DNA from: Alphaproteobacteria bacterium UBA4588
GTDB taxonomy: Bacteria > Pseudomonadota > Alphaproteobacteria > Rhodobacterales > Rhodobacteraceae
Reading direction: 5' to 3'
Length of the DNA stretch: 64,000 nt
Assembly: GCA_905182195.1 (NCBI GenBank)
Contig: CAJJAW010000002.1
Span: 124,001-188,000, forward strand
The notes under the pieces are model-generated. The model was not told where the DNA came from and did not search any database. It worked only from the letters and a program-made list of their open reading frames with translations. The translations under genes were made by a program, and so were the position numbers. Positions 18,528 to 27,073 of the stretch are shown here, one piece after another. The first letter of the stretch is position 1, and each line of letters begins with the position of its first letter.

Positions 18528-20003
18528 ATGCTTGATTCATCTACAGACCTTAAATCCATGTTATCAGACCCCAGCTTGCTGCAAACGCGAGCATTCATCA
18601 ACAACCAATGGGTTGATGCTGAAAACGGAGCAACTTTCGACGTTAAAAACCCAGCACGCGGAGATGTGATCGCACAAGTCGCTGATCTCTCACGCACAGA
18701 TCTTGCCCGTGCCATCTCAGGTGCGGAAATCGCACAAAAGAAATGGGCTGCCATCTCCGCCAAGGAACGCTCGAACATCCTGCGGGCTTGGTACAACTTG
18801 ATGATGGAAAATCAGGCTGATCTTGCCAAAATCCTGACCGCTGAAATGGGAAAGCCACTGGCGGAAGCCATGGGGGAAATCGCCTATGGCGCGTCCTTTG
18901 TTGAGTTTTTCGCAGAAGAGGCCAAACGCAATTACGGCGAAACCATTCCGGGCCATCAGGCCGATAAACGGATCACAGTGATCAAACAACCGATTGGTGT
19001 TGCCGCCTCTATCACGCCTTGGAACTTCCCCAATGCCATGATCACCCGCAAAGCTGCCCCTGCCTTGGCCGCAGGCTGTGCCTTTGTGGCGCGGCCCTCT
19101 GAGCTGACACCTCTGTCTGCTTTGGCCTTAGGTGTTTTGGCCGAACGCGCCGGCCTTCCCGCCGGTATTTTGCAGATTGTGCCGTCGAATGACGCCTCTG
19201 CCTCCGGCAAAGAATTCTGTGAAAATCCAAAAGTGCGCAAGATTACCTTTACCGGTTCCACCCGTGTGGGCCGCATTTTGCTTGCACAAGCTGCTGAACA
19301 GGTCAAAAAATGCTCGATGGAACTGGGTGGCAACGCGCCGTTTATCGTATTCAACGATGCAGATCTCGATGAAGCCGTGATCGGTGCCATGGCCTGCAAA
19401 TTCCGCAACAATGGCCAAACCTGCGTCTGCGCCAACCGCATCTATGTGCAATCCGGCGTCTATGCTGATTTCACCGCCCGCTTCAAAAAAGCCGTGGAAG
19501 CGATGCAGGTTGGAGATGGGTTCGAAGGGGCCGATTTGGGCCCATTGATTTCAAAACCAGCTCTGGCGAAGGTACAAGAACATATCGCGGATGCGCTGGC
19601 CAAAGGGGCTGTTGTAGCCACCGGCGGCAAGCCTCATGATTTGGGTGGAACATTTTTCCAACCCACAATCTTGACCAGTGTGACGCAAGATATGCAGGTC
19701 AGCCAGGAAGAAACCTTCGGCCCAATGGCACCTCTGTTTGAGTTTGAAGATGAAGATGACGTGATTGCCATGGCCAATGACACGATCTTTGGTCTTGCAG
19801 CCTACTTCTACGCCAAAGACCTCAGCCGGGTTTATAAAGTGGCTGAAGCACTAGAATATGGCATTATAGGCGTCAACACAGGGATTATTTCAACCGAAGT
19901 AGCTCCGTTTGGTGGCATCAAGCAGTCAGGCCTTGGCCGTGAGGGCAGTCATCATGGCATGGATGAATATCTTGAGATGAAATATATCTGCATGTCGGTT
20001 TAA
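18528..20003 (+). CDS. gabD: NAD(P)-dependent succinate-semialdehyde dehydrogenase
   Basis: 491 aa from ATG 18528, which has GGGAGG seven bases upstream; an in-frame ATG at 18483 is less well placed. Complete ALDH: ITPWNFPNAMITRK (cofactor), ELGGNAPFIVF (general-base Glu), NNGQTCVCANR (catalytic Cys) and the C-terminal FGGIKQSGLGREGS. The motif set matches the GabD branch, which oxidises succinate semialdehyde to succinate in GABA degradation. Monocistronic, ending in an intrinsic terminator. Confidence 0.9.
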   Translation: MLDSSTDLKSMLSDPSLLQTRAFINNQWVDAENGATFDVKNPARGDVIAQVADLSRTDLARAISGAEIAQKKWAAISAKERSNILRAWYNLMMENQADLAKILTAEMGKPLAEAMGEIAYGASFVEFFAEEAKRNYGETIPGHQADKRITVIKQPIGVAASITPWNFPNAMITRKAAPALAAGCAFVARPSELTPLSALALGVLAERAGLPAGILQIVPSNDASASGKEFCENPKVRKITFTGSTRVGRILLAQAAEQVKKCSMELGGNAPFIVFNDADLDEAVIGAMACKFRNNGQTCVCANRIYVQSGVYADFTARFKKAVEAMQVGDGFEGADLGPLISKPALAKVQEHIADALAKGAVVATGGKPHDLGGTFFQPTILTSVTQDMQVSQEETFGPMAPLFEFEDEDDVIAMANDTIFGLAAYFYAKDLSRVYKVAEALEYGIIGVNTGIISTEVAPFGGIKQSGLGREGSHHGMDEYLEMKYICMSV

Positions 20004-20023
20004 CCACTGCGGCCACATAAGCA

Positions 20024-20052
20024 AAAAGGCAGGGATTTTCCTGCCTTTTTCT
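20024..20052. terminator. Bidirectional intrinsic terminator between gabD and hsp20
   Basis: AAAAAGGCAGG (20024-20034), a 6-base loop, then CCTGCCTTTTTC. The stem is flanked by an A-run on one side and a T-run on the other, so it can end transcription of gabD on + and of hsp20 on -. Confidence 0.88.
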
Positions 20053-20077
20053 TTAGGTTGTTGTTAGTTGAACGTTG

Positions 20078-20533
20078 TTACGCAGCAGCGGCTTCTGCCT
20101 TAGACGGCGCTTTGGATTGGATCTCTATCCGCCTCGGCTTCAGCGCCTCTGGTACTTCGCGGACTAAATCAATATGCAACATGCCGTCCACATGGCTTGC
20201 TCCAGTGGCGCGCACATGATCAGCAAGGTGAAACTGACGATCAAAAGTACGGGTTGCGATCCCACGGTGCAAATATGTTTTTTCTTCCGAAGGCTCAGGT
20301 TTTCGAGCAGAGACGTGCAGAGTATTTTCTTTGACTTCAATACCAAGATCAGCTTCCGCGAAACCGGCTACAGCAATTGAAATACAGTAACCATCTTCGG
20401 CAGTTTTTTCTATGTTGTAAGGGGGGTAGCTCGATTGACCAGTGTCATTAGTTGACACACGGTCCATCATATTAGCAATTTGGTCAAAACCAATTGTGGC
20501 ACGGTAAAGTGGTGCAAAGTCAAATGAACGCAT
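20078..20533 (-). CDS. Small heat shock protein, Hsp20/IbpA family
   Basis: 151 aa from ATG 20533 (MRSFDFAPLYRATIGFD), a typical alphaproteobacterial IbpA N-terminus; AAAGGA lies upstream. The alpha-crystallin domain spans about 35-130, with YCISIAVAGFAEADLGIEVK and the LADHVRATGASHVDGMLHI block. It is an ATP-independent cytosolic holdase that binds unfolding proteins on heat stress. The leader folds into a ROSE-like element that would hide the ribosome binding site at low temperature. An in-frame start at 20575 would abolish this leader and is rejected. Confidence 0.92.
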   Translation of the reverse strand: MRSFDFAPLYRATIGFDQIANMMDRVSTNDTGQSSYPPYNIEKTAEDGYCISIAVAGFAEADLGIEVKENTLHVSARKPEPSEEKTYLHRGIATRTFDRQFHLADHVRATGASHVDGMLHIDLVREVPEALKPRRIEIQSKAPSKAEAAAA

Positions 20534-20536
20534 AGG

Positions 20537-20590
20537 AGTATCCTTTAAAAAGCGATTCCAAATTGGCCACCCCATTCGAGCGTGGCCTTC
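20537..20590 (-). promoter_or_regulatory. ROSE-like RNA thermometer in the hsp20 leader
   Basis: On the - strand the Shine-Dalgarno AGGA (20544-20541) faces UCGCU (20555-20551) across a 6-base loop. This gives the U-Y-G-C-U/AGGA pairing with one bulged G that defines the 3' hairpin of ROSE elements. GGAA and UACUCC extend the helix imperfectly. Upstream, GGCCAC and GTGGCC (20565-20587) form a perfect 6-bp hairpin, matching the multi-hairpin ROSE architecture. Established in alphaproteobacterial hsp20 genes; the fold here is by eye. Confidence 0.6.
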
Positions 20591-20624
20591 GATATAGATC
20601 CCCGTTTGGGCAATCTTTATTTTA

Positions 20625-20652
20625 CTTAGGAAGCGCCTGTGAGCAGTTCAAG
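20625..20652 (-). promoter_or_regulatory. Candidate heat-shock promoter of hsp20
   Basis: On the - strand CTTGAAC (20652-20646) resembles a sigma-32 (RpoH) -35 element, with CCTAAG (20630-20625) near the expected -10 position. This would put the transcript start about 85 bases before the ATG, enough to include both leader hairpins. The -10 match is weak. Confidence 0.4.
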
Positions 20653-20668
20653 GGGCTTTGCCCAAGCT

Positions 20669-21436
20669 TCAGGGCCGCAAAAATCTGGCACCACGTGACC
20701 CTGTTGGATCAGCTGCGCTGGTCGATGCCACATCGGTCAAAATCACAATTTTCTCAACGGCTGTCGATCCAAGAGAAATTGGTTGGCCCAAGTAGGTCGA
20801 CTTTGCTGAGATCACAGACACAATCATCGGCACTCCCAAGTCCAACCTAAACACTGGCGCGCCAGAGGACCCGTAATCCACCTCACAGCCGAACACCGAT
20901 ACCTTTTCTTTGCGACCCAAGACTTGACAACCATCATGAATCCGAGGGGCCTCACTGCGATCATGGGCGTAAGAAACTACAGCCACAGAAGCGCCTTTCA
21001 GTGGCATTTGCGCCACGGAAAACGGCTTTATGTCAGGCTGTTGGACCGGTGTGAGCAGGCGTAAAATTGCCAGATCGCTCGGCACCCGTTGTAAGCCCAT
21101 TTGCCCAGTGAAAGAAAAATCAGGGTGAACTTCAATCGAGTCGACTTTACGATAAGCCTCCGCTTGGCCATTCTGCCAGCCAGCTCGGAATTCTAAGCGT
21201 TCGACATCTACCTGCCCTCCGGTCTTGGCATCATATATGCAATGTGCCGCGGTTAGGACGTGCAACCGTCCAATCAATGTGGCCGTACAAAAGCCACCAT
21301 CAGCCACATTCAACCGCCCAACCGCCAGCCAAAGCTTAGCCTGATCAGCCTTGCTCAATTTGGACGCAGCATTTTGGGCCACAGCAGCCTGTGTCAGACA
21401 GAACAGAAGGACGGTGAGGGACGTAAATATGCGCAT
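20669..21436 (-). CDS. Secreted trypsin-like serine protease
   Basis: 255 aa with a Sec signal peptide (MRIFTSLTVLLFCLTQAAVAQ, cut after AVA, about residue 20). Catalytic triad: His in TAAHC (about 71), Asp in SDLAILRL (about 125), Ser in GSSGAP (about 197). It is a chymotrypsin-fold peptidase with the S1B/trypsin-like look of small periplasmic proteases of Rhodobacteraceae. Periplasmic location expected. It lies next to hsp20 on the same strand but has its own gap. Confidence 0.87.
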   Translation of the reverse strand: MRIFTSLTVLLFCLTQAAVAQNAASKLSKADQAKLWLAVGRLNVADGGFCTATLIGRLHVLTAAHCIYDAKTGGQVDVERLEFRAGWQNGQAEAYRKVDSIEVHPDFSFTGQMGLQRVPSDLAILRLLTPVQQPDIKPFSVAQMPLKGASVAVVSYAHDRSEAPRIHDGCQVLGRKEKVSVFGCEVDYGSSGAPVFRLDLGVPMIVSVISAKSTYLGQPISLGSTAVEKIVILTDVASTSAADPTGSRGARFLRP

Positions 21437-21498
21437 GAGGCCACCCTAAGACAAAAACATTTTGGAACGGAAATCTAAGCTACCCAGCTTAATGCGAT

Positions 21499-22815
21499 TT
21501 AGCGCAAGATTGGAACTTTTCCTGGGCCTCGGGAGCCAGTTAATGACGCAGGTTTCGGCCCTCCCGTCGCCCAGTCTAGCAATTCGACCGTGTGCATGAT
21601 TGGAATATCCGTACCGCTGCCAATTTGGATCATACAGCCAAGGTTGCCCGCTGAGATCATATCGGGGGTTTTCGCCTCTAATGTCTCAATTTTTCGGGCC
21701 TTCAGCTGGCCTGAAATCTTTGGCTGCATCAAATTGTAAGTGCCTGCCGACCCGCAACATAAATGGCTATCAGCTGGTTCCAACACCTTAAAGCCAACTC
21801 TGCGTAAAAGATCCTTTGGGTATGCCTTTATTTGCTGACCATGCTGCAAGGAGCAGGCGGCATGATAAGCAACCCGCAGGCCTTGATCAGGCAACGTCGG
21901 CAAATCCAAATCCATCAAAACTTCGCTGACATCACGTGCCAACGCGGCAACACGCTTGGCTTTGATCTCCAATGGCGTACCTGCAAACATATGGCCGTAG
22001 TCTTTCACTGTGGTGCCACAACCAGAGGTATTAATCACCACCGCATGCAACCCGCGCGCCGCGTCTTCAGCCGCAAAGGCCTCAATGTTCACAGCTGCTG
22101 TTCGGTGGCTTTCATCAACCTTTCCCATATGATGGGTTAATGCTCCGCAACAGCCCTGGTTTAGCACCACAACCTCAGCCCCATGCCGCGTTAGAAGTCG
22201 AATGGTGGCATCGTTGATATCAGTGTTCAGTGCCCGTTGCGCACAGCCCGTCATCAGTGCCACCCGCATTTTTTGCGGGCCTTGAGATGGAAATATTTGT
22301 GCGTCATCATTTAAGCTGCGGGCCGGAATGTGCTTTGGTGCCATTTCTAGCATCGCCTGCAACCGGGGATCTGGCATCAAGTATCGCAAAGGCCGCATGA
22401 TCCTCGCGCCCAGCAAAGCCAGGCGAAACCTATTCGGATAGGGCAAAATACGCGCCAAGGTCCACCGCAGCAAGCGGTCAGACCAACTCCGTTTGTAAGT
22501 CTGTTCAATATAAGCACGCGCATGATCCACTAAATGCATATAATTCACACCCGATGGACAGGTGGACATACACGCAAGACACGACAAGCACCGGTCGACA
22601 TGCTTCACTGTTTTGTCGTCCGGTATCCGCTGGTTTTCCAGCATATCTTTTATCAGGTAAATACGGCCGCGTGGGCTGTCCAGCTCATCCCCCAAAACCT
22701 GATAGGTGGGGCAAGTCGCTGTGCAAAAACCGCAGTGGATGCAGCTGCGCAAAATATCATTGGTATGCCTTATTTGTGGATCTTCAAGCTGGGTTTCTGT
22801 AAAATGTGTTTGCAT
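21499..22815 (-). CDS. glcF: Glycolate oxidase iron-sulfur subunit
   Basis: 438 aa. Two 4Fe-4S ferredoxin motifs near the N-terminus, CIHCGFCTATCP (about 26-37) and CLSCLACMSTCP (about 77-88), and two C-terminal CCG domains (NQGCCGALTHH, LCCGSAGTYNL). It passes electrons from the GlcD/GlcE flavoproteins toward the membrane quinone pool. Third gene of glcDEF; it starts in a TGATG overlap with glcE. Full length. Confidence 0.95.
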   Translation of the reverse strand: MQTHFTETQLEDPQIRHTNDILRSCIHCGFCTATCPTYQVLGDELDSPRGRIYLIKDMLENQRIPDDKTVKHVDRCLSCLACMSTCPSGVNYMHLVDHARAYIEQTYKRSWSDRLLRWTLARILPYPNRFRLALLGARIMRPLRYLMPDPRLQAMLEMAPKHIPARSLNDDAQIFPSQGPQKMRVALMTGCAQRALNTDINDATIRLLTRHGAEVVVLNQGCCGALTHHMGKVDESHRTAAVNIEAFAAEDAARGLHAVVINTSGCGTTVKDYGHMFAGTPLEIKAKRVAALARDVSEVLMDLDLPTLPDQGLRVAYHAACSLQHGQQIKAYPKDLLRRVGFKVLEPADSHLCCGSAGTYNLMQPKISGQLKARKIETLEAKTPDMISAGNLGCMIQIGSGTDIPIMHTVELLDWATGGPKPASLTGSRGPGKVPILR

Positions 22816-23984
22816 CAGCTCATCCGTCCCAGGTTTAGAATGCCACGGGGATCAAACTTACCGCGTAGGGTTTGCGTAACTATTTCTATCGCCCGACTGA
22901 GGGGTTGGAAATGGAAAATGTTTTGCTCACGCAAAATTCCAGATTTTATCAAAGTGGCGTGACCACCCAATTGAGCCACAGTCCCCTGAAGCGCATTATG
23001 CAGCTGCACGCATGCGGGTAAATCACCGAGTTGTTCAGCATCAAGACCAAGCCACAAAAGCCCACCACCCCAATCTAACTGACACTTAAAGCCAAAATCT
23101 TTTTGAAATTCATGCATCGTAGCAATGACTCTTAAAGCATCCGTAGGTCGCACAGATACCTTCCAAACTGTGTCGAGAGGGGCCCATGAGGGGAGATCTT
23201 TCACCTCGGACCATGGGCTCAAAATTTCTTCTATCTCACCAAATTTAGCAAGGTGAGTTTTTAATTCGGTCATGCGGTAGCGGATTGATGCTTCAAATCC
23301 TTCAACCCGAATGATCACACCTAGCGCCCCATCAGCTTCTTGAAGCGTCGCAGCACCACTCACATCAAACGGCGTACCCAATGCCGCTGACATACAGGCC
23401 ACTGCCTGCGCCCAAGATGACACATGAATTTTCAATGTCGCTTGGGTTTCACTCACCGGTAAAACCTTTAGCGCAACTTCACTCAGTACCCCAAGCGTGC
23501 CCCAGGAGCCCGCCATCAGTTTCACCAAGTCATAGCCTGTGACATTCTTCATCACACGACCACCATTTTTGAGTAACTGGCCAGAGCCATCTACAAAGGA
23601 GACCCCCAAAGCAAAATCACGCGCTGCCCCCACTTGGATGCGTCGCGGACCAGATACATTTGCAGCCATGACCCCACCCAGAGTTGGCGTGCCTTGCGTC
23701 CCCAACAGAATGCGATGATCCATCGGCTCAAAAGCCAACCTTTGATTTTCAGCTATCAGCACTTTTTCAATGTCTGCAACCGGCGTCCCTGTTTTAGCCA
23801 CAAGAGTAAGTGCACCGGGCTCATATAGAACGATGCCCTTGAGCCGCGCTGTGCTTAGCTTTCGGCCCCCAGGAATCCGCCCAATACGGCGAGTGCCACC
23901 GCCTAAAATTTGCAAAGGCCCAGCTGCGTCTGAGATTGCTGCGGATAAAGAGGCTTCATCTTCAGGAAATATTGCCGTGCTCAT
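22815..23984 (-). CDS. glcE: Glycolate oxidase FAD-binding subunit
   Basis: 389 aa FAD-binding type 4 protein, with ILGGGTRRIGR near the N-terminus and TPTLGGVMAANVSGPRRI and GGRVMKNVTGYDLVKLMAGS in the FAD domain. It partners GlcD and GlcF in the glycolate dehydrogenase complex that oxidises glycolate to glyoxylate. The start overlaps the glcD stop by four bases, and the stop overlaps the glcF start. Length is normal for the family. Confidence 0.94.
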   Translation of the reverse strand: MSTAIFPEDEASLSAAISDAAGPLQILGGGTRRIGRIPGGRKLSTARLKGIVLYEPGALTLVAKTGTPVADIEKVLIAENQRLAFEPMDHRILLGTQGTPTLGGVMAANVSGPRRIQVGAARDFALGVSFVDGSGQLLKNGGRVMKNVTGYDLVKLMAGSWGTLGVLSEVALKVLPVSETQATLKIHVSSWAQAVACMSAALGTPFDVSGAATLQEADGALGVIIRVEGFEASIRYRMTELKTHLAKFGEIEEILSPWSEVKDLPSWAPLDTVWKVSVRPTDALRVIATMHEFQKDFGFKCQLDWGGGLLWLGLDAEQLGDLPACVQLHNALQGTVAQLGGHATLIKSGILREQNIFHFQPLSRAIEIVTQTLRGKFDPRGILNLGRMS

Positions 23985-25414
23985 GATGCCCGTCGCGTTT
24001 CAGATACAGACAGAGGGAAAACCTTCGCAGGATTGAGCAACCAACTCGGATCGAACACATCCTTTACTGCCATCTGAATTTCTAGATCATCGGCGCTGTA
24101 TTGATCTCCCATCAAGTCACGCTTTTCGATGCCCACGCCATGCTCACCGGTAAGACAACCACCCACCTCAACACAAAGCCGCAAAACATCCGCGCCCATA
24201 GCCTCACAGAGTTCAAGGTCTCCCTCCTTATTTGCGTCAAACATGATTAACGGATGCATATTACCATCACCAGCATGGAACACGTTGCCCACACGTAGAC
24301 CGTAATGCTCCGACAGCTCTTTAATTCGACGCAGAACTTCTGGCAGGGCCGAAACGGGAATAGTCCCATCCAAACACATATAATCCGCAACCTGACCCAC
24401 GGCTCCAAAAGCTGATTTACGGCCCAGCCAAATTGCAGCACTTTCAGTGTCAGATTGACTTTGGCGCAGCTCCACGGGGCTGTGTTTCTGCGCAATAGTG
24501 CAGATTCGGTCGAGTTGATCTTGAATTTCGGCTTCTGAACCTTCCACCTCAACAATCAACAGCGCTTCACACTCTGGATACCCAGCTTTAGCAAAGTTCT
24601 CACAAATCTCAATAATTGGACGGTCCATAAATTCGATGGCCACGGGTAAAACACCCGCCTTAATGATATCAGCCACGCAGGCTCCCGCTACTTCATTGCT
24701 ATCAAAAGCAATCATCACCGGGCGTGCACCCTCAGGTTTGGGTAAAATTCGTAGTGTGGCTTCAGTCACCACACCCAGCTGCCCTTCGGAGCCACAGATG
24801 ACTCCCAAAATATCCAAACCAGATGCATCAAGGTAGCCACCACCGATCTCAACAATTTCACCGTCCATCATGACCATTGTGACGCCCAAAAGGTTGTTTG
24901 TTGTCACGCCATATTTCAAGCAATGCGCACCACCTGAATTCATCGCAATATTGCCAGCTATGGCGCAGGCCAGCTGGCTGGACGGATCCGGTGCATAAAA
25001 GAAATCTTCCTCCTCAACGGCACCAGAGACACTCAAATTTGTGCGCCCACTTTGCACGCGGATCAGTCGATTTTCATAATCTGTTTCCAGAACTTGGTTC
25101 ATCTTGGCCACGCCTAGAATTACACAATCGGCCGTTGGTAAAGCACCGCCAGCCAGAGACGTACCGGATCCACGTGGTACCACAGGAACACCTTCGCGAT
25201 AGCAAATCTTCAAAATATCTGATACCTGTTCTGTCGTGTCAGGCAAAACGGCAATCATCGGCGGACATCGGTAAGCCGTGAGCGCATCACATTCATAAGC
25301 GCGGGTTTCAGACGGGTTATCGATCACCGCATCATGAGGCAAAATAGCCCGCAATGCGGCAGTGACTTTTGCCTTTTTCAACAAAACTTCCGAATTCGGG
25401 CGCGGCATTTCCAT
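23981..25414 (-). CDS. glcD: Glycolate oxidase subunit, FAD-linked
   Basis: 477 aa from ATG 25414, set by GGAGG seven bases upstream; an in-frame start at 25465 would run through the operator. FAD-binding signature PRGSGTSLAGGALP (about 80-93) and IAMNSGGAHCLKYG; the C-terminus has the GNVFHAGDGNMHP and TGEHGVGIEK motifs of GlcD. Catalytic flavoprotein of glycolate oxidase, first gene of glcDEF. The promoter carries a TTGGT-N11-ACCAA dyad shared with the FadR-type regulator at 37489-38256. Confidence 0.95.
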   Translation of the reverse strand: MEMPRPNSEVLLKKAKVTAALRAILPHDAVIDNPSETRAYECDALTAYRCPPMIAVLPDTTEQVSDILKICYREGVPVVPRGSGTSLAGGALPTADCVILGVAKMNQVLETDYENRLIRVQSGRTNLSVSGAVEEEDFFYAPDPSSQLACAIAGNIAMNSGGAHCLKYGVTTNNLLGVTMVMMDGEIVEIGGGYLDASGLDILGVICGSEGQLGVVTEATLRILPKPEGARPVMIAFDSNEVAGACVADIIKAGVLPVAIEFMDRPIIEICENFAKAGYPECEALLIVEVEGSEAEIQDQLDRICTIAQKHSPVELRQSQSDTESAAIWLGRKSAFGAVGQVADYMCLDGTIPVSALPEVLRRIKELSEHYGLRVGNVFHAGDGNMHPLIMFDANKEGDLELCEAMGADVLRLCVEVGGCLTGEHGVGIEKRDLMGDQYSADDLEIQMAVKDVFDPSWLLNPAKVFPLSVSETRRAS

Positions 25415-25426
25415 ATTAAAACCTCC

Positions 25427-25451
25427 AATTGGTAAATAAATATAACCAATT
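25427..25451. promoter_or_regulatory. Operator dyad over the glcD promoter
   Basis: AATTGGT (25427-25433) and ACCAATT (25445-25451) form a perfect 7-bp inverted repeat with an 11-base AT-rich spacer. On the - strand the spacer contains TATATT, a possible -10, with TTGCGA upstream as a possible -35. The dyad ends just before the glcD ribosome binding site. The core TTGGT-N11-ACCAA recurs at 37454-37474 upstream of the FadR-type regulator. Confidence 0.6.
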
Positions 25452-25492
25452 TTAGGGGATCGCAAGGATAAATACTCTGATACTATCGCAGT

Positions 25493-26203
25493 ATGGTTTT
25501 TGATATAGTTTTTGCAGTTCTAATGCCTTGGGACATCTACGTAGTAGGTTTTGGCCTCTTAACCGCCCTGATCATGGGGTATTTAATCGAGAACCCACCA
25601 ACGCGCCGGCCTTCTGTGACATCCTTAATGTCGTTTTATCGCCGTGCCTGGATGTTAACCTTTGTGGATCGTAACCCAAGAATTTTTGATGCACAAATCC
25701 TGGCCTCCTTACGTCAAAGTACAGCATTTTTTGGCTCAACCTCTTTGATTTCAATCGGCGGTCTATTGGCCATGATGGGCTCACCAGACCGTTTGGTTGA
25801 GCTCACTCATGCCCTGACACAATCGCAAGAGGCAACGTCGTTGAAGTTGCAAATCAAGCTGGCCTTTGCCGCTTTGTTTTTGGTTTATGCCTTTTTAAAA
25901 TTCGTCTGGTCCAGCCGCTTGTTTGGCTATTGCGCTGTTTTAATGGCGGCAGTACCAAATGACCCAAACCACCCACAAGCCATTCCACGCGCCATTATGG
26001 CTGGTGAGATAAATATTCGTGCGGCTTTAAGCTTTAACCGTGGGCTAAGAGCCATGTACTTTGCCCTAGCCTCGCTGGCATGGTTGGCCGGAGCTCCGGT
26101 TTTACTGGCTGCCTTTTTAGTCACCCTTTGGATGCTGTGGAGCCGTGAATTTTCATCTCAGGCCAGTGCCCTTTTAAAAGCCGGCGTAAGTAACGACGAC
26201 TGA
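25493..26203 (+). CDS. DUF599 family membrane protein
   Basis: 236 aa with four to five transmembrane segments. The N-terminal block MPWDIYVVGFGL and the central YRRAWMLTFVDRNPRIFDAQ followed by STAFFGSTSLISIGGLLAMM are the DUF599 signature. Inner membrane protein of unknown function. Divergent from glcD, so the glc operator region also lies at its promoter. Convergent with the moxR remnant, whose stop begins one base after this gene's stop. Confidence 0.85.
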   Translation: MVFDIVFAVLMPWDIYVVGFGLLTALIMGYLIENPPTRRPSVTSLMSFYRRAWMLTFVDRNPRIFDAQILASLRQSTAFFGSTSLISIGGLLAMMGSPDRLVELTHALTQSQEATSLKLQIKLAFAALFLVYAFLKFVWSSRLFGYCAVLMAAVPNDPNHPQAIPRAIMAGEINIRAALSFNRGLRAMYFALASLAWLAGAPVLLAAFLVTLWMLWSREFSSQASALLKAGVSNDD

Positions 26204-26387
26204 TCAGGAAGAGCGACGGCCTTCCCGCAGCCACCCAAACGCCATGCCTACCACATAAAAGAGTGGTCAGGACCAAATCCACCACCCGATCTTGACCAAT
26301 AAAAACTTCCCAGATCATGCTGCGGGCCTGGTCCAGTTTTTTACTCAGGTCTTCGATTTGAGTAATCAGCGTATCAGCTTTAGTCAT
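26204..26387 (-). pseudogene. Truncated moxR-type AAA ATPase remnant joined to an unrelated gene tail
   Basis: From ATG 26387 about 45 codons read as the N-terminus of a MoxR ATPase (RSMIWEVFIGQDRVVDLVLT, then TLLCGRHG). The Walker A and everything after it are gone. In a neighbouring frame the following bases read PLFYVVGMAFGWLREGRR and stop at 26204, exactly abutting the DUF599 stop, as the 3' end of another gene would. The simplest reading is a deletion that fused the start of moxR to the end of a later gene. Divergent to DUF1285, the usual neighbour of moxR in Rhodobacteraceae. Confidence 0.7.
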
Positions 26388-26458
26388 GACATTGCCTCGT
26401 GTTCATTTATGTGTGTTCTATATATATGTTAGCTTAAGAAAAAGGGATGACAAATGAT

Positions 26459-27040
26459 ATGAGTGGACAAACTATTGGGGACCCATCCGCAGAGAACCTT
26501 GCAGCCAACGTGTCGGCTGCCACCAAGGGCAAGGGCTTGCCACCAATCCATTTATGGAACCCGCCATTTTGCGGCGACCTTGATATCCGAATCGCTCGCG
26601 ATGGGACTTGGTTTTATATGGGCACCCCAATTGGTAGGCCTGCGCTAGTAAAACTCTTTTCCTCGATTCTAAAACGTGAAGATGGTAACTATTTCCTTGT
26701 CTCCCCAGTTGAGAAAGTAGGAATCACAGTCGATGACGCACCATTTGTTGCGGTTGATTTTGATAAAATTGAGGGCAATCTACACTTCACAACACAGGTT
26801 GGCGACCAAATGATCGCGGGTCCCGATCATCCAATCCGGGTTGAGCGCGACATCCAATCGGGAGAGCCTTCTCCCTATGTGTTAGTGCGAACTAATCTCG
26901 AAGCATTAATCGACCGTAAAAGCTTTTACCGGCTCGTGGAAATTGGAGTGCATGAGGCATGGGAGGGCAAAAGCTGGTTTGGACTACGCTCCCAGTTAAC
27001 TTTTTTTCCGATCATCCCATCAGCAGACTTAGACGCCTAG
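26459..27040 (+). CDS. DUF1285 family protein
   Basis: About 193 aa. Conserved block LPPIHLWNPPFCGDLDIRIA, RDGTWFYMGTPIGRPALVKL and SPVEKVGITVDDAPFVAVDF identify DUF1285. Start 26459 (MSGQT) is preferred; the ATG at 26447 directly abuts an AAGGG and leaves no spacing. Cytosolic, function unknown. In related genomes it stands divergent from the moxR-DUF58 operon; here only a moxR remnant is left. Confidence 0.85.
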   Translation: MSGQTIGDPSAENLAANVSAATKGKGLPPIHLWNPPFCGDLDIRIARDGTWFYMGTPIGRPALVKLFSSILKREDGNYFLVSPVEKVGITVDDAPFVAVDFDKIEGNLHFTTQVGDQMIAGPDHPIRVERDIQSGEPSPYVLVRTNLEALIDRKSFYRLVEIGVHEAWEGKSWFGLRSQLTFFPIIPSADLDA

Positions 27041-27041
27041 C

Positions 27042-27073
27042 CCACCAAAACCGCATCATATAAATTTTGGTGG
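27042..27073. terminator. Hairpin between convergent DUF1285 and crotonase genes
   Basis: CCACCAAAA (27042-27050) and TTTTGGTGG (27065-27073) form a perfect 9-bp stem with a 14-base loop that contains the crotonase stop codon. The convergent position fits a terminator, but there is no clean T-run outside the stem. Confidence 0.35.
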
